Assembly: GCF_024721995.1 (NCBI RefSeq)
Contig: NZ_JANQBC010000011.1
Span: forward strand, 62,001-126,000
Direction of reading: 5' to 3'
Length of the DNA stretch: 64,000 bases
DNA from: Paenibacillus radicibacter
Lineage (GTDB): Bacteria > Bacillota > Bacilli > Paenibacillales > NBRC-103111
Positions within the stretch are counted from its first letter, which is position 1. Every line of letters starts with the position of its first letter. Below are positions 17,208 to 25,973 of this stretch, one piece after another. The notes under the pieces were generated by a model. That model ran no database searches. It saw only the letters and a program-made list of their open reading frames with translations, and was not told where the DNA came from. The position numbers were made by a program, and so were the translations under genes.

Positions 17208-18040
17208 TACTTCAAATCCCTCATTGCAACGCCATCCATGTCGCCGAATTCTTGATTTTCACCAGCCATCCCCCAGATGAACGTATAATTGCTCGTACCT
17301 ACACCGCTATGGATGGACCAACTCGGGGAAATAACAGCTTGTTCATTACGCATCACCACATGGCGCGTCTCTTCAGGTTCACCCATCAAGTGGAACACAG
17401 CTCCATCTTCTGGCATGTCAAAATAGAAGTACACTTCCGAGCGACGCAAATGCGTGTGGCACGGCATCGTATTCCACATGTTGTTAGGCTTAAGCAGTGT
17501 CATGCCCATTACAAGCTGACAGCTATGCACACCTGCCGTATGGATATACTTATAAATCGTACGTTCATTAGAGGAAGACAATTGACCATTATGTGCGGGT
17601 TCTGCCTCTGTGATCGCAACTTTCGTAGTTGGATAAGCTTTATGCGCTGGACAAGAATTGAAGTAGAACTTGGCAGGGGATGACGCATCTTCACTTTGGA
17701 AGAAGACTTCTTTCGCACCGAGTCCAATGTACAAGCAATCACGGAATTCCATCATATATGTCTCACCATCGACAAAAACCGTTCCTTTTGCCCCAACGTT
17801 AATGATCCCGATTTCGCGACGATTGAGGAAATACTCTTCACCAATGTCTTGCTTACTTGCTTCAAGTTTCACCGATTCTTGGACGGGTAGCACCCCACCT
17901 ACAATAAAGCGATCTACGTGGGAATAAGTCATCGTTAATTGCTCAGGGACGAATAACGATTCAATCAGGAATTGTTCACGCAATTGTGTTGTATCCATTC
18001 CTTTTGTTTCTTTTGGGCTTACTGCATGTCTAATTTGCAT
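17207..18040 (-). CDS. kduI: 5-Dehydro-4-deoxy-D-glucuronate isomerase
   Basis: A 277-aa zinc-dependent cupin enzyme that converts 5-keto-4-deoxyuronate to 2,5-diketo-3-deoxygluconate, the first intracellular step for unsaturated uronates released from pectin or glycosaminoglycans. Zinc-binding residues are visible in NTMPCHTHLRRSEVYFYF (HxH plus Glu), with a later His in the IHSGVGTSNY region. Length equals E. coli KduI (278 aa). GGAGG precedes the ATG. It is the promoter-proximal gene of the operon, read from the promoter at about 18100-18120. Confidence 0.95.
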   Translation of the reverse strand: MQIRHAVSPKETKGMDTTQLREQFLIESLFVPEQLTMTYSHVDRFIVGGVLPVQESVKLEASKQDIGEEYFLNRREIGIINVGAKGTVFVDGETYMMEFRDCLYIGLGAKEVFFQSEDASSPAKFYFNSCPAHKAYPTTKVAITEAEPAHNGQLSSSNERTIYKYIHTAGVHSCQLVMGMTLLKPNNMWNTMPCHTHLRRSEVYFYFDMPEDGAVFHLMGEPEETRHVVMRNEQAVISPSWSIHSGVGTSNYTFIWGMAGENQEFGDMDGVAMRDLK

Positions 18041-18099
18041 GGGGTAACCTCCAAATATATGATTTATTTTAAATATTCAAGTTCCTTTTCTTCTATTTG

Positions 18100-18119
18100 A
18101 TTATAATATGAACGTTCAT
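18100..18119 (-). promoter_or_regulatory. kdu operon -10 box with adjacent palindromic operator
   Basis: On the minus strand a consensus TATAAT (18105-18100) lies 60 bp before the kduI ATG. Immediately upstream is the perfect 12-bp palindrome ATGAACGTTCAT (18108-18119), between the -10 and the expected -35. A bound repressor there would block RNA polymerase. The DeoR-type regulator of the operon is the natural candidate, but this pairing is inference. Confidence 0.6.
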
Positions 18120-18148
18120 TTATGTACATATATGTTTATTTAATAACA

Positions 18149-18189
18149 CAAAAAAAAGTACTGTCACAACATTTACGTTGCAACAGTAC
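18149..18189 (-). terminator. Terminator of the GH101/129-like gene
   Basis: Read on the minus strand, GTACTGT pairs with ACAGTAC, with an inner CAAC/GTTG stem, and is followed by nine T. It lies 13 bp beyond the lipoprotein stop codon and just upstream of the kdu promoter. Confidence 0.9.
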
Positions 18190-18201
18190 CACAATTTCAT
18201 C

Positions 18202-20517
18202 TTAATTGTATTTTTTCACTTCAAATGTTGTCTTACCATCTTTACTGCTAATTAATGCAGACTTCGCCTTTATAGTCTCGCCTTTATAGTCAAAATCTTG
18301 ATCCGAGAAATTAGCGATTATCGACATGTCATTGCCATACATCGCAATTTGCACTTTGCCATCTTTAGATAGAACTTGATAGCCGGTCATTTCTTTCTTC
18401 ACCGCTTGTTCATGGAAGGGTGCCCATACTTTAAGATAGTCCGTGATCATCGCTTTGTTCTTCTCCCAATTCTCAGGGTCGAGATGATACATGGGTGGTA
18501 CATTATACAGCAGTTCTTGCAGCATACGATTGCCTACTTCACCCTTAATCTTGAGGCTATCCCATTCCCAATGGTGTGTCGTAATAACAGAATCGTTGTA
18601 CACGAGCTTGAACAAAGGAACCGAATACGTCGGATCAATGTAGATCGGCTTGTATGCATCTTTAATCGGCACCTGCTTGCTGTAACGTTCAGGGATACCG
18701 CCAGTTGATGAATAATACGCACCTACGAAATACTCACTTTCCTTATTCTTACGCATATCCTCGTCGCCCCACTTAATCACAGGCGTTTCAATGCCATGGG
18801 CAAATGCGATGACTGTACTCGCTAGATCATTCCCGCCTTCAGAACCAACGACCATGCCTCTATCTTTGGCAATGTAGTTCATCCGCGCAAGACGGGCTTT
18901 CAGATCCTGTGATTGGGTCGTAATGTGGTCTGGCGAGTAATCATCGTAGATTTCTCCTGTCGCATCACAGTCAATGAACCACGAGTTGAAGCTGATGTCA
19001 TCTTTCATAATTTCATCTAAACGCTGCTTCACACTTGGCATCGACAGCGTCGGGTTGAGCTTGCGGCCTCTTCCTAAGAACCCGCTCACTTTGGTTCCAT
19101 CTTCCCGACTAACCGTCGCATTTTCATATAAACTAGCATCTTTAAAGTAAGCTGTATTCCACGACTTGTCTTCTTTCTCCTGAATAGAATGATAGGAATC
19201 ATAAGGTCCAATCAGATAGCCTTCTTTATTTGCAGCATCTACAAATGCTGGATTCATCAGTCCATTCGCCCAGTTTGGCAAGCCAACCCACGCGCGATTG
19301 ATGCCGGATTTTTTCATATCTGCAACAATAGCAGTTGAATTCGATTTGCCCCATTCAATCACATCACTTGCAGCATCCGACAATAAACTCTTGAGTAATT
19401 CTTTATTCAGTTCATACAACTTCTGCTCGCTTAGTTTGTCTACACCTAGATCCACCAGCGACTTCGCTGTCGGACTTAAATAAGTGAACACTTGTGGTTG
19501 ATATAGCTGTTCTAACTTCAATAGTTGATTGAATGCACGCAGCAGCACTCTTTTCTGATAACGATCGAGGTAGTCCTGCTTCATCGCTTGCTTGGATACC
19601 GTATTGAACTCCTGTGCACCATCAGGTGAATACTTCGTTAATAACTCCGATATCCACTTGTTCGTATCTGCATTCAACTTCGTTCGCAGTAATTCCCACT
19701 TGATATTATCTTCACGCAGCAGTTCATCGTTCCACAAATAAATGTGAGGCGCACCGAACAACTTCGCAATATCTGGGTTGTCTTTTACTTTGTCCTCAAG
19801 CGTTACGAATTCGCCCTTCTGCTTCATATAACTTCGATAAAGCTTCGCAATTTGCACAGGATCATTGTCTGTAACAAACAACTTAAATCCATAACTTTTC
19901 TGTTCATTAATCGAGGGGAATTTATGATTGAATTTGAAACTAATCGCTTGGGCCGTGTCGAATTCCAATTCGTTATTAAATGGATTGTCTACGATATACA
20001 TGAGCGCATAATCCTTCTTATTCAACGCAAAAAAGTTCATCGAGAACGATTCGATCCAAGTCAAAGCCTCATCTTTCAAGAAAGCTTTCCAATGCGGGTC
20101 TTGACTCGGAATTTTCTTCCCTTCCCACAGCGGTAACGTGTAAGACTCAGCCGATACCTGTGGCCACATAAATTGTTTAGCTCCTAAGGAATCAATCTGA
20201 ATATCCAAGTAGTTTTTCTTCTTTTCAATTGTCACTTTTGCCTCATTCGGGTAACTCCATGACACTTTGTTTGCTTCTTTTACATAATCAGATATTTTTG
20301 CTTTCGGCAGAGGAAGTGACGCACTTTCCTTTACTCCACCATGTTCAATTGTAATGTCGAACGTCTCTGGGTTTACATCGAACGTAAAGTCTTGTCCCAT
20401 TTTCTCCAAAGCTTGATCTGAAACTTCGTTCTTCGCTTCTTCTTTCGGTTTCGTACATCCGGTTAACATGCTTGCACAAAGTACTGCAACAAGCGTCCAA
20501 ATTACCTTTTTCTTCAT
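18202..20517 (-). CDS. Lipoprotein glycoside hydrolase related to GH101/GH129
   Basis: A 771-aa lipoprotein with signal peptide and lipobox LTGC (Cys about 21). The central part (about 390-640) looks like a TIM-barrel glycosidase: GINRAWVGLPNW, GPYDSYHSI, SFNSWFIDCDATGEIYDD with a likely nucleophile Asp, and GSEGGNDL with a likely acid/base Glu. I assign it tentatively to the family related to endo-alpha-N-acetylgalactosaminidases (GH101/GH129). The C-terminal 100 residues look like a beta domain. The ATG at 20517 follows AAGGAG with a 7-nt spacer. The substrate is unproven. It is adjacent to the uronate operon and divergent from an SLH protein. Confidence 0.6.
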   Translation of the reverse strand: MKKKVIWTLVAVLCASMLTGCTKPKEEAKNEVSDQALEKMGQDFTFDVNPETFDITIEHGGVKESASLPLPKAKISDYVKEANKVSWSYPNEAKVTIEKKKNYLDIQIDSLGAKQFMWPQVSAESYTLPLWEGKKIPSQDPHWKAFLKDEALTWIESFSMNFFALNKKDYALMYIVDNPFNNELEFDTAQAISFKFNHKFPSINEQKSYGFKLFVTDNDPVQIAKLYRSYMKQKGEFVTLEDKVKDNPDIAKLFGAPHIYLWNDELLREDNIKWELLRTKLNADTNKWISELLTKYSPDGAQEFNTVSKQAMKQDYLDRYQKRVLLRAFNQLLKLEQLYQPQVFTYLSPTAKSLVDLGVDKLSEQKLYELNKELLKSLLSDAASDVIEWGKSNSTAIVADMKKSGINRAWVGLPNWANGLMNPAFVDAANKEGYLIGPYDSYHSIQEKEDKSWNTAYFKDASLYENATVSREDGTKVSGFLGRGRKLNPTLSMPSVKQRLDEIMKDDISFNSWFIDCDATGEIYDDYSPDHITTQSQDLKARLARMNYIAKDRGMVVGSEGGNDLASTVIAFAHGIETPVIKWGDEDMRKNKESEYFVGAYYSSTGGIPERYSKQVPIKDAYKPIYIDPTYSVPLFKLVYNDSVITTHHWEWDSLKIKGEVGNRMLQELLYNVPPMYHLDPENWEKNKAMITDYLKVWAPFHEQAVKKEMTGYQVLSKDGKVQIAMYGNDMSIIANFSDQDFDYKGETIKAKSALISSKDGKTTFEVKKYN

Positions 20518-20682
20518 ACCATCACTCCTTGACTCTATCATAAAAGGCGAATGTTACACCAATGTGGCAAAAATAGTGACCAATAGACTATATGAACACC
20601 CTTACATTGCCTATAAAATAAGTAAGTTACGTCAAATTGTATGTCTAATGACTCACAGCCATTATTGAAGGAGATGAACCAC

Positions 20683-21489
20683 TTGAAGAAAAAACTATCC
20701 TGCATCATGACCATAATCCTAGCGCTATGTACAGTCACTCCTGCTTATGCCGCGTCCGGTGACTCCATGTTCAAATTACCTTCGATGTTCCTCGATGTAT
20801 CTGATACCCACTGGGCAAAATCTTACATCAATCAAGCTTACATGGATGGCTACATCATCGGTTACAAGACTGGAGAGTTCCAGCCAGAGAAAACGATCAG
20901 CAAAGCGGAATTTATGAGCATTCTATCCCGCATTAACAATACAAAAGTGAACGACTCTCAAGAATTAAAAGAAATAGATGGGCACTGGGCAGAGAAAGAT
21001 ATGCTGTCTTTGCTTAACAATGGTATTCTTGTTGACCTGGACATTCTGCACGGATTCAAACCAGATGATCCGATTACACGCAAAGATATTGCGAAGCTAA
21101 TCGCAAAGTCTCTTGCTTTTAACAACAACACGTTCGTTCGTACGTTAGACAGCTTCAAAGACTCGTTCGTGCCACTTAAAGATTATAAGAAAATCTTAGC
21201 GGATGACTACAGCCCGTACATCTCCATTGTGTTCGGGACAGGCATTATGGTCGGTAAAGATGACAACCGCTTTGACCCAGACGGTCTTGTAACACGCGCC
21301 GAAGCATCCAAAGTGATTACGGACTTTGTCAAAGCCAAAGGAAAAGCGATGAATGAGTTCCCGAACTTACTTGATCTTAAGCAGCTAAACGATATTCTCA
21401 AAGGTAAAGCTCGCTTCGATAAAGACGACAGCAGTGAAACCCTGAAACAATATATGATATTCGCATTTAACGATGCGAAATTAAATTAA
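20683..21489 (+). CDS. Secreted protein with three SLH domains
   Basis: A 268-aa exported protein with a signal peptide (KKKLSCIMTIILALC to PAYA). Three S-layer homology repeats follow: FLDVSDTHWAKSYIN..GYKTGEFQPEKTISKAEF, then a second with DGHWAEKDMLSLLNNGIL, and a third with GIMVGKDDNRFDPDGLVTRAEA. They bind pyruvylated secondary cell-wall polymer. The TTG at 20683 is chosen because GGAG precedes it by 9 nt and it gives a clean signal peptide; in-frame ATGs at 20641 and 20674 lack spacing. There is no enzymatic domain, so it is likely a structural or anchoring surface protein. Confidence 0.8.
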   Translation: MKKKLSCIMTIILALCTVTPAYAASGDSMFKLPSMFLDVSDTHWAKSYINQAYMDGYIIGYKTGEFQPEKTISKAEFMSILSRINNTKVNDSQELKEIDGHWAEKDMLSLLNNGILVDLDILHGFKPDDPITRKDIAKLIAKSLAFNNNTFVRTLDSFKDSFVPLKDYKKILADDYSPYISIVFGTGIMVGKDDNRFDPDGLVTRAEASKVITDFVKAKGKAMNEFPNLLDLKQLNDILKGKARFDKDDSSETLKQYMIFAFNDAKLN

Positions 21490-21509
21490 TTGGGTTCACA
21501 TTCACATTA

Positions 21510-21551
21510 AAAAATGGTTGAGCAGGGTCACGTTCCTGTTCAACCATTTTT
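21510..21551. terminator. Bidirectional terminator
   Basis: AAAAATGGTTGAGCAGG pairs with CCTGTTCAACCATTTTT, a 17-bp stem with one G-U pair and an 8-nt loop. It serves the convergent SLH and low-complexity genes. Confidence 0.9.
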
Positions 21552-21554
21552 GTT

Positions 21555-22007
21555 TTAGTACGGATATGGAGTTGGTGTTGGATATGGGCACAAGTAATTC
21601 TGATTCGGATACGGACAAGGATAATATCCTGGTGGATACGGACCACTTGGGTATGGATACGGCACAGGAACATAGTTCGGTTGATTGAACAGGAACGGAG
21701 TCAGGAACAAGAACGGCGCTAAATTGCCAAACCCTCCATGATGTCCGTCGAAATGTCCATGTCCACCCGGTGGTGGAACCGGAAGATGGCCACCGCCGCC
21801 ACCCATGTGTCCTCCTCCACCTCCGATGTGCCCGCCTCCCATATGACCGCCGCCAACCGGGCGCTCGATATACGCATAAGGATCATATGTCGGTTGCTCA
21901 TAACTGACTTCATTTGACCTCATCGGATAGTTGTTGGGCTGATGATTCTGCATTTGCTGATTTGGCATTAGCTGATTCGCATTCGTAATCGCCATGAAAT
22001 TGTTCAT
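21555..22007 (-). CDS. Low-complexity Gly/His/Pro/Tyr-rich protein, possibly spore coat
   Basis: A 150-aa protein without recognisable domain. The N-terminal 45 residues are Asn/Gln-rich. A central block (about 52-95) repeats GGGHMGGGH-like units and GGHGHFDGHHGG. The C-terminal third is Pro/Tyr-rich (PYPYPSGPYPPGYYP and similar) with two cysteines. GGAGAGGA precedes the ATG. Such composition is typical of spore coat or surface proteins of Bacillales, and His-rich segments may bind metal, but no function can be assigned. It is next to prkA, a sporulation-expressed gene, which fits a coat role weakly. Confidence 0.65.
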   Translation of the reverse strand: MNNFMAITNANQLMPNQQMQNHQPNNYPMRSNEVSYEQPTYDPYAYIERPVGGGHMGGGHIGGGGGHMGGGGGHLPVPPPGGHGHFDGHHGGFGNLAPFLFLTPFLFNQPNYVPVPYPYPSGPYPPGYYPCPYPNQNYLCPYPTPTPYPY

Positions 22008-22104
22008 TCCTCTCCACTTGGGCTAGCCTAACGTTATGCTTTATCTTATGTGCAAGTGCCTAGTTAGGTGAACGCCTAGTGGAAATTTGGGCGGGACAAG
22101 CAGC

Positions 22105-24000
22105 TTATCGATTCAGCAGCGATCCCACATAGCGGAGCAGTTCATTGGCGCAAGCCGGGCAATATCCATGCTCATCAATCAGTTGCTTGGTAACATCATT
22201 AATACGCTTGAGTTGTTTCTCATCTGGCGTCTTCGTCGATGTCGTAATCTTCACGATATCCTTCAAATCCATAAATAACTTCTTCTCAATCGCTTCACGC
22301 AGACGGTCGTGGGAGCTGTAATCGAATTTCTTTCCTTTGCGCGAATAGGAGGAGATGCGAATTAAGATTTCTTCGCGGAATGCTTTCTTCGCATTTTCCG
22401 AGATGCCAATCTGCTCTTCAATCGAGCGCATGAGGCGCTCATCTGGGTCCATGTCTTCACCCGTTAAGGGATCCGTAATGCGTCCCCAGTTGCAATAAGC
22501 TTCAATATTATCCAGATAATTGTCAAATAAAGTTCGTGCTGATTCTTCGAAGGAGTACACGAATGCCTTCTGCACTTCTTTCTTCGCAATTTCATCGTAT
22601 TCTTTGCGCGCCGCCGAGATGAAGTTCAAGTACCGCTCGCGCTCTTCCTTCGTAATTGACGAATGCTGATCGAGGCCGTCTTTAATTGCCCGTAGCACAT
22701 CCAGTGCATTGATGCATTCCAGATCGTGCCGAATGAGCGCGCTCGAAATCCGGTTAATGACATAACGAGGATCGATCCCTGACATGCCTTCTTCGGAAAA
22801 CTCGTTCTGCATTTCTTTCAGATCTGATTCCTTATATCCTTCTACAATCTGGCCATCATACATTTGCATCTTCTTGAGCAGATCCATCCCTTGTTTCTTC
22901 GAATCTTTCAGCCTTGTTAGGATAGAGAATATCGCAGCTGCCCGCAAAGCATGCGGAGCAATGTGGACATGGGACATGTCACTTTGCGAAATGAGCTTGC
23001 CGTAAATTTTCTCCTCTTGTGAAACTTTCAGATTGTAGGGGATATGCATAACGATGATCCGGGATTGGAGGGCTTCATTCTTCTTGTTCGAAATGAACGA
23101 TTTATATTCGGATTCGTTGGTATGCGCAATAATAATTTCATCCGCCGAAATTAACGCGAATCGACCTGCTTTGAAGTTACCCTCTTGTGTGAGCGACAAC
23201 AAGTTCCACAAGAACTTCTCATCACACTTCAACATTTCTTGGAACTCCATGATCCCACGGTTCGCTTTGTTTAGTTCACCATCAAACCGGTACGCACGCG
23301 GGTCAGACTCGGAGCCGTATTCCGTAATGGTCGAGAAGTCAATCGATCCCGTTAGATCAGCAATATCTTGCGATTTCGGATCAGATGGGGAGAACGTACC
23401 AATCCCGATACGCGCTTCCTCGGATACGATAACCCGCTCGATTTCAACTTTTTCAATGTCACCGCCATATTCGGTCTTCAATCGAATTTGGCAAGAAGGG
23501 CATAACGTTCCCTCAATACGGATGCCAAGTTCTGCCTCCACTTCAGGTCGCAGGTCATGCGGAATCAAGTGCAAGGGTTCTTCATGCATCGGGCAGCCTT
23601 TAATCGCATATACGGCGCCTTCTTCTGTTTTGGAGAATGCCTCTAGACCCCTTTTAAGCATCGTAACAAGTGTCGACTTACCACCACTTACTGGACCCAT
23701 GAGCAGCAAGATCCGCTTGCGTACATCGAGTCGTCTAGCTGCCGAATGAAAGTACTCCTCCACCAGCTTTTCAATGGAATGATCCAAACCATAAATTTCC
23801 TGATCAAAAAAATTGTATTTCCGCTGACCGTTATCCTCATGAATACCATGCGACGCAATCATGTCATAAACACGCGAATGAGCAGTCATCGTCAGACTCG
23901 GATTTTCGCGAACCCTATTAATATACTCGGCAAATGTCCCTGACCATGCCAGCTTTTCTTTTTGGTCACGATGCTCTGCGACTCTTCTGAAAATGTCCAT
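22105..24000 (-). CDS. prkA: PrkA serine protein kinase / AAA+ protein
   Basis: A 631-aa protein starting at the ATG at 24000 after GGAGGA; this length equals B. subtilis PrkA. It has an N-terminal AAA+ ATPase domain with Walker A GPVSGGKSTL, a zinc-like CPSCQIR segment in the insert, and a C-terminal PrkA domain distantly similar to cAMP-dependent kinases. In Bacillus it is made in the mother cell under SigE and supports sporulation. The usual partners yhbH and spoVR are not adjacent here. An in-frame extension to 24126 lacks a ribosome binding site. Confidence 0.95.
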   Translation of the reverse strand: MDIFRRVAEHRDQKEKLAWSGTFAEYINRVRENPSLTMTAHSRVYDMIASHGIHEDNGQRKYNFFDQEIYGLDHSIEKLVEEYFHSAARRLDVRKRILLLMGPVSGGKSTLVTMLKRGLEAFSKTEEGAVYAIKGCPMHEEPLHLIPHDLRPEVEAELGIRIEGTLCPSCQIRLKTEYGGDIEKVEIERVIVSEEARIGIGTFSPSDPKSQDIADLTGSIDFSTITEYGSESDPRAYRFDGELNKANRGIMEFQEMLKCDEKFLWNLLSLTQEGNFKAGRFALISADEIIIAHTNESEYKSFISNKKNEALQSRIIVMHIPYNLKVSQEEKIYGKLISQSDMSHVHIAPHALRAAAIFSILTRLKDSKKQGMDLLKKMQMYDGQIVEGYKESDLKEMQNEFSEEGMSGIDPRYVINRISSALIRHDLECINALDVLRAIKDGLDQHSSITKEERERYLNFISAARKEYDEIAKKEVQKAFVYSFEESARTLFDNYLDNIEAYCNWGRITDPLTGEDMDPDERLMRSIEEQIGISENAKKAFREEILIRISSYSRKGKKFDYSSHDRLREAIEKKLFMDLKDIVKITTSTKTPDEKQLKRINDVTKQLIDEHGYCPACANELLRYVGSLLNR

Positions 24001-24232
24001 GGGTTCCTCCTCTCGCCTGCTGCAAAGTGGTATAGGTATGGCTTGTGATAGCCCTTGCTTGTGTATTACATACCTATGCGCTAATGCGGATGAAGTTTCA
24101 TAATATTTTAGTTTAGAACAAGCCAAAATAGGCGCACACCGCCTCTATCCTTAGAGCCTAAACGGTTTGACCAAAATGACTGTGGTATAATGAAAATAAA
24201 AGTGAAACACGGTTGCACGTTCATGGGAGCAG

Positions 24233-25111
24233 GTGAAGGAATTGGCGATTAGCAGTGAAACGGAGCTGTACGAGCCGATCAAACAGTTCTGGGAAGCGCG
24301 TGGTTATGAGGTGAAAGGGGAAGTTCGACATTGTGATGTCGTCGCGGTACGCGGAGATGAACAGCCTGTCATAATTGAGCTGAAAAAGAGCCTGAATATC
24401 CCGTTGCTCGTGCAGGGGATGGGTAGGCTTAAGCTATCGCCACTCGTCTACGTGGCGTTCGAGCTGCCGCCCAAAGGGCGTGCTCCGCACCGCGTCAGCT
24501 GGTCCGAGCTGCGCACGATGTGCGGCATGCTCGGGCTAGGGCTGCTGACGGTGCGCTTCTACAAGACAAGGAAGAAGCCCCTTGTCGAAGCGCTTTGCCA
24601 CCCGCCGGCGCTCAGCGCGGCGGGGGAGTATGCAGCACCACCAGCACAGGGCGCGGTGGTGAGAGAGCCCAGCCCCGCCTATCAAGGGCGGGGCGATGGG
24701 GCTGCACCGCAGGCGCCTAGCGCTGCGGTGGAGGCGAAGCTTACGCGCCCCCGCAAAGCCGGGGTGCGCGTAAGCAAGCGGGCCGCCGACAGGCTGGCGG
24801 CCGAGTTCGCAAACCGCCACGGTGATTTCAACGTGGGCGGCTCTACCCGCGTGAAGCGCGTGACCGCCTATCGGGAGCGCGCGCTGCTTCTCGCATGGAC
24901 GCTGCACGAGCATGGGCCGCTTACAACGCGCAAGCTGCGCGAACTAAGCGCCTTCAAAGAAGCGACAAGCTTCATGCAGGCGAACTACTACGGCTGGTAC
25001 GAACGCGTGGAGCGCGGCGTCTATCGCATTACCGCTGAAGGCGAAGCTGCACTTACGACATTCGCACATGTCGTCGAAGTTATTCGCAAGCAATTGCCCT
25101 CGACCAGTTAG
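24233..25111 (+). CDS. DUF2161 protein with PD-(D/E)XK nuclease-like core
   Basis: A 292-aa protein. The N-terminal 115 residues carry a restriction-endonuclease-like core: ELYEPIKQFWEARGYEVKGE, then CDVVAVRG and VIIELKK, giving the D-x(n)-ExK active site. A poorly conserved Ala/Pro/Arg-rich linker (about 125-185) leads to a C-terminal winged-helix-like domain (HEHGPLTTRKLRELS). The call starts at a GTG; a TTG at 24242, five nt after AGGTGA, may be the true start. DNA from about 24480 to 25060 is visibly more G+C-rich than the rest of the window. Nucleic-acid cleavage is a prediction from the motif. Confidence 0.75.
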   Translation: MKELAISSETELYEPIKQFWEARGYEVKGEVRHCDVVAVRGDEQPVIIELKKSLNIPLLVQGMGRLKLSPLVYVAFELPPKGRAPHRVSWSELRTMCGMLGLGLLTVRFYKTRKKPLVEALCHPPALSAAGEYAAPPAQGAVVREPSPAYQGRGDGAAPQAPSAAVEAKLTRPRKAGVRVSKRAADRLAAEFANRHGDFNVGGSTRVKRVTAYRERALLLAWTLHEHGPLTTRKLRELSAFKEATSFMQANYYGWYERVERGVYRITAEGEAALTTFAHVVEVIRKQLPSTS

Positions 25112-25138
25112 CAATTGAATGCTCCTCTCCTAACACAC

Positions 25139-25177
25139 AGCAAGGCAAGCCCACATGAAGATAAGGCTTGCCTTGCT
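25139..25177. terminator. Hairpin between convergent genes
   Basis: AGCAAGGCAAGCC pairs with GGCTTGCCTTGCT (13 bp). It has no long T-run on either side, so termination efficiency is uncertain. Confidence 0.55.
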
Positions 25178-25220
25178 GCTTACTCTCTATCATTTTCCGA
25201 GTCGAATGAATCCGATCTCT

Positions 25221-25385
25221 CTACTGCAAGTTCTCGTCTTCCACAATATTTGTAGGCGCATCTGCATCTTCCGCTTGCAGCTGGGTTGCCCCTTCATTCA
25301 TCGCTTCTGCACGACTTTCCGCATCAAATTCTGCATTCGTCACGAATGTATTCAAATCTTCTTGTTGTTCTCCGTTATTATTCAT
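25221..25385 (-). CDS. 54-residue acidic small protein
   Basis: An ORF of 54 codons plus stop, starting at ATG 25385 directly after the near-perfect AAAGGAGGTG ribosome binding site. The product is hydrophilic and acidic, rich in Asn, Glu, Gln and Ala (MNNNGEQQEDL at the start, NIVEDENLQ at the end). It has no membrane segment or cysteine. Codon use and the strong Shine-Dalgarno support it as real. I do not recognise it; it could be a small spore or stress protein. Confidence 0.65.
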   Translation of the reverse strand: MNNNGEQQEDLNTFVTNAEFDAESRAEAMNEGATQLQAEDADAPTNIVEDENLQ

Positions 25386-25541
25386 ATTTGACACCTCCTT
25401 TATTACCCGTATCCTTCTATGTAACTACTCTAGTATGAGCCTCAAGCACTTGTTTTATGAACGATTCGACAATTATTTTGTCACCCTACTAATGGATGAT
25501 GTATACTATTTTTTACAAGATACGAATGAGGTGAACACATC

Positions 25542-25973
25542 GTGAATACCCCCATCAATGCTTCTACAGATGTCTTACAAGCTCGATCTGCCCCACAAAC
25601 TAAAGTCAAGAAAAATACATATCGCAAGCTGTTCATCGCGTGGTTAATCTTAATCGTGCTCGGCGGCGGGACTACTTTCTTGTATACAAACTACTTAAAA
25701 AAACAGATCGCAAGTGACATTGCACATCAAACTGAGCAGCAGCTCCTAGTCGTACAACAAGACTATCAGAAGCAAGTAACCGACCTGAAAGAAACAGTTA
25801 AAGCCGACATGGCGCAAATGCAGGCAAAAGTCGACACACTTAACGAATTGCTCGCTTTTACGAAAGATAGTGCGAACTCCAAGACAGATAACTCGAATCA
25901 GCTCTACACCCAGCTTGCCGAAGTGAAGAAGCAATTAGAAGAACTCCAACAAAACTTGGAAGTGCTCAAATGA
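25542..25973 (+). CDS. Single-pass membrane protein with coiled coil
   Basis: A 143-aa protein with a short cytoplasmic N terminus, one membrane helix (LFIAWLILIVLGGGTTFLY, about 30-48) and a long extracellular coiled-coil region rich in Gln/Lys/Glu. The GTG start follows GAGGTGA with good spacing. It overlaps the next gene by 4 bp (ATGA), so the two are co-translated. It probably assists or anchors the phosphodiester glycosidase-like protein encoded next, though this is inferred only from coupling. Confidence 0.7.
   Translation: MNTPINASTDVLQARSAPQTKVKKNTYRKLFIAWLILIVLGGGTTFLYTNYLKKQIASDIAHQTEQQLLVVQQDYQKQVTDLKETVKADMAQMQAKVDTLNELLAFTKDSANSKTDNSNQLYTQLAEVKKQLEELQQNLEVLK

Noticed and set aside
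21719-21913. Alternative minus-frame ORF in the low-complexity gene
   Set aside because: It is a frame shadow of the GGH repeat coding; the main frame has the ribosome binding site and longer extent.
23998-24126. Longer N terminus for PrkA starting at 24126
   Set aside because: The ATG at 24000 has GGAGGA upstream and gives exactly the family length of 631 residues.
24536-24913. Minus-strand 125-codon ORF within the DUF2161 gene
   Set aside because: High G+C produces long open frames on both strands; the plus-strand frame has the PD-(D/E)XK motif and this one has no recognisable feature.
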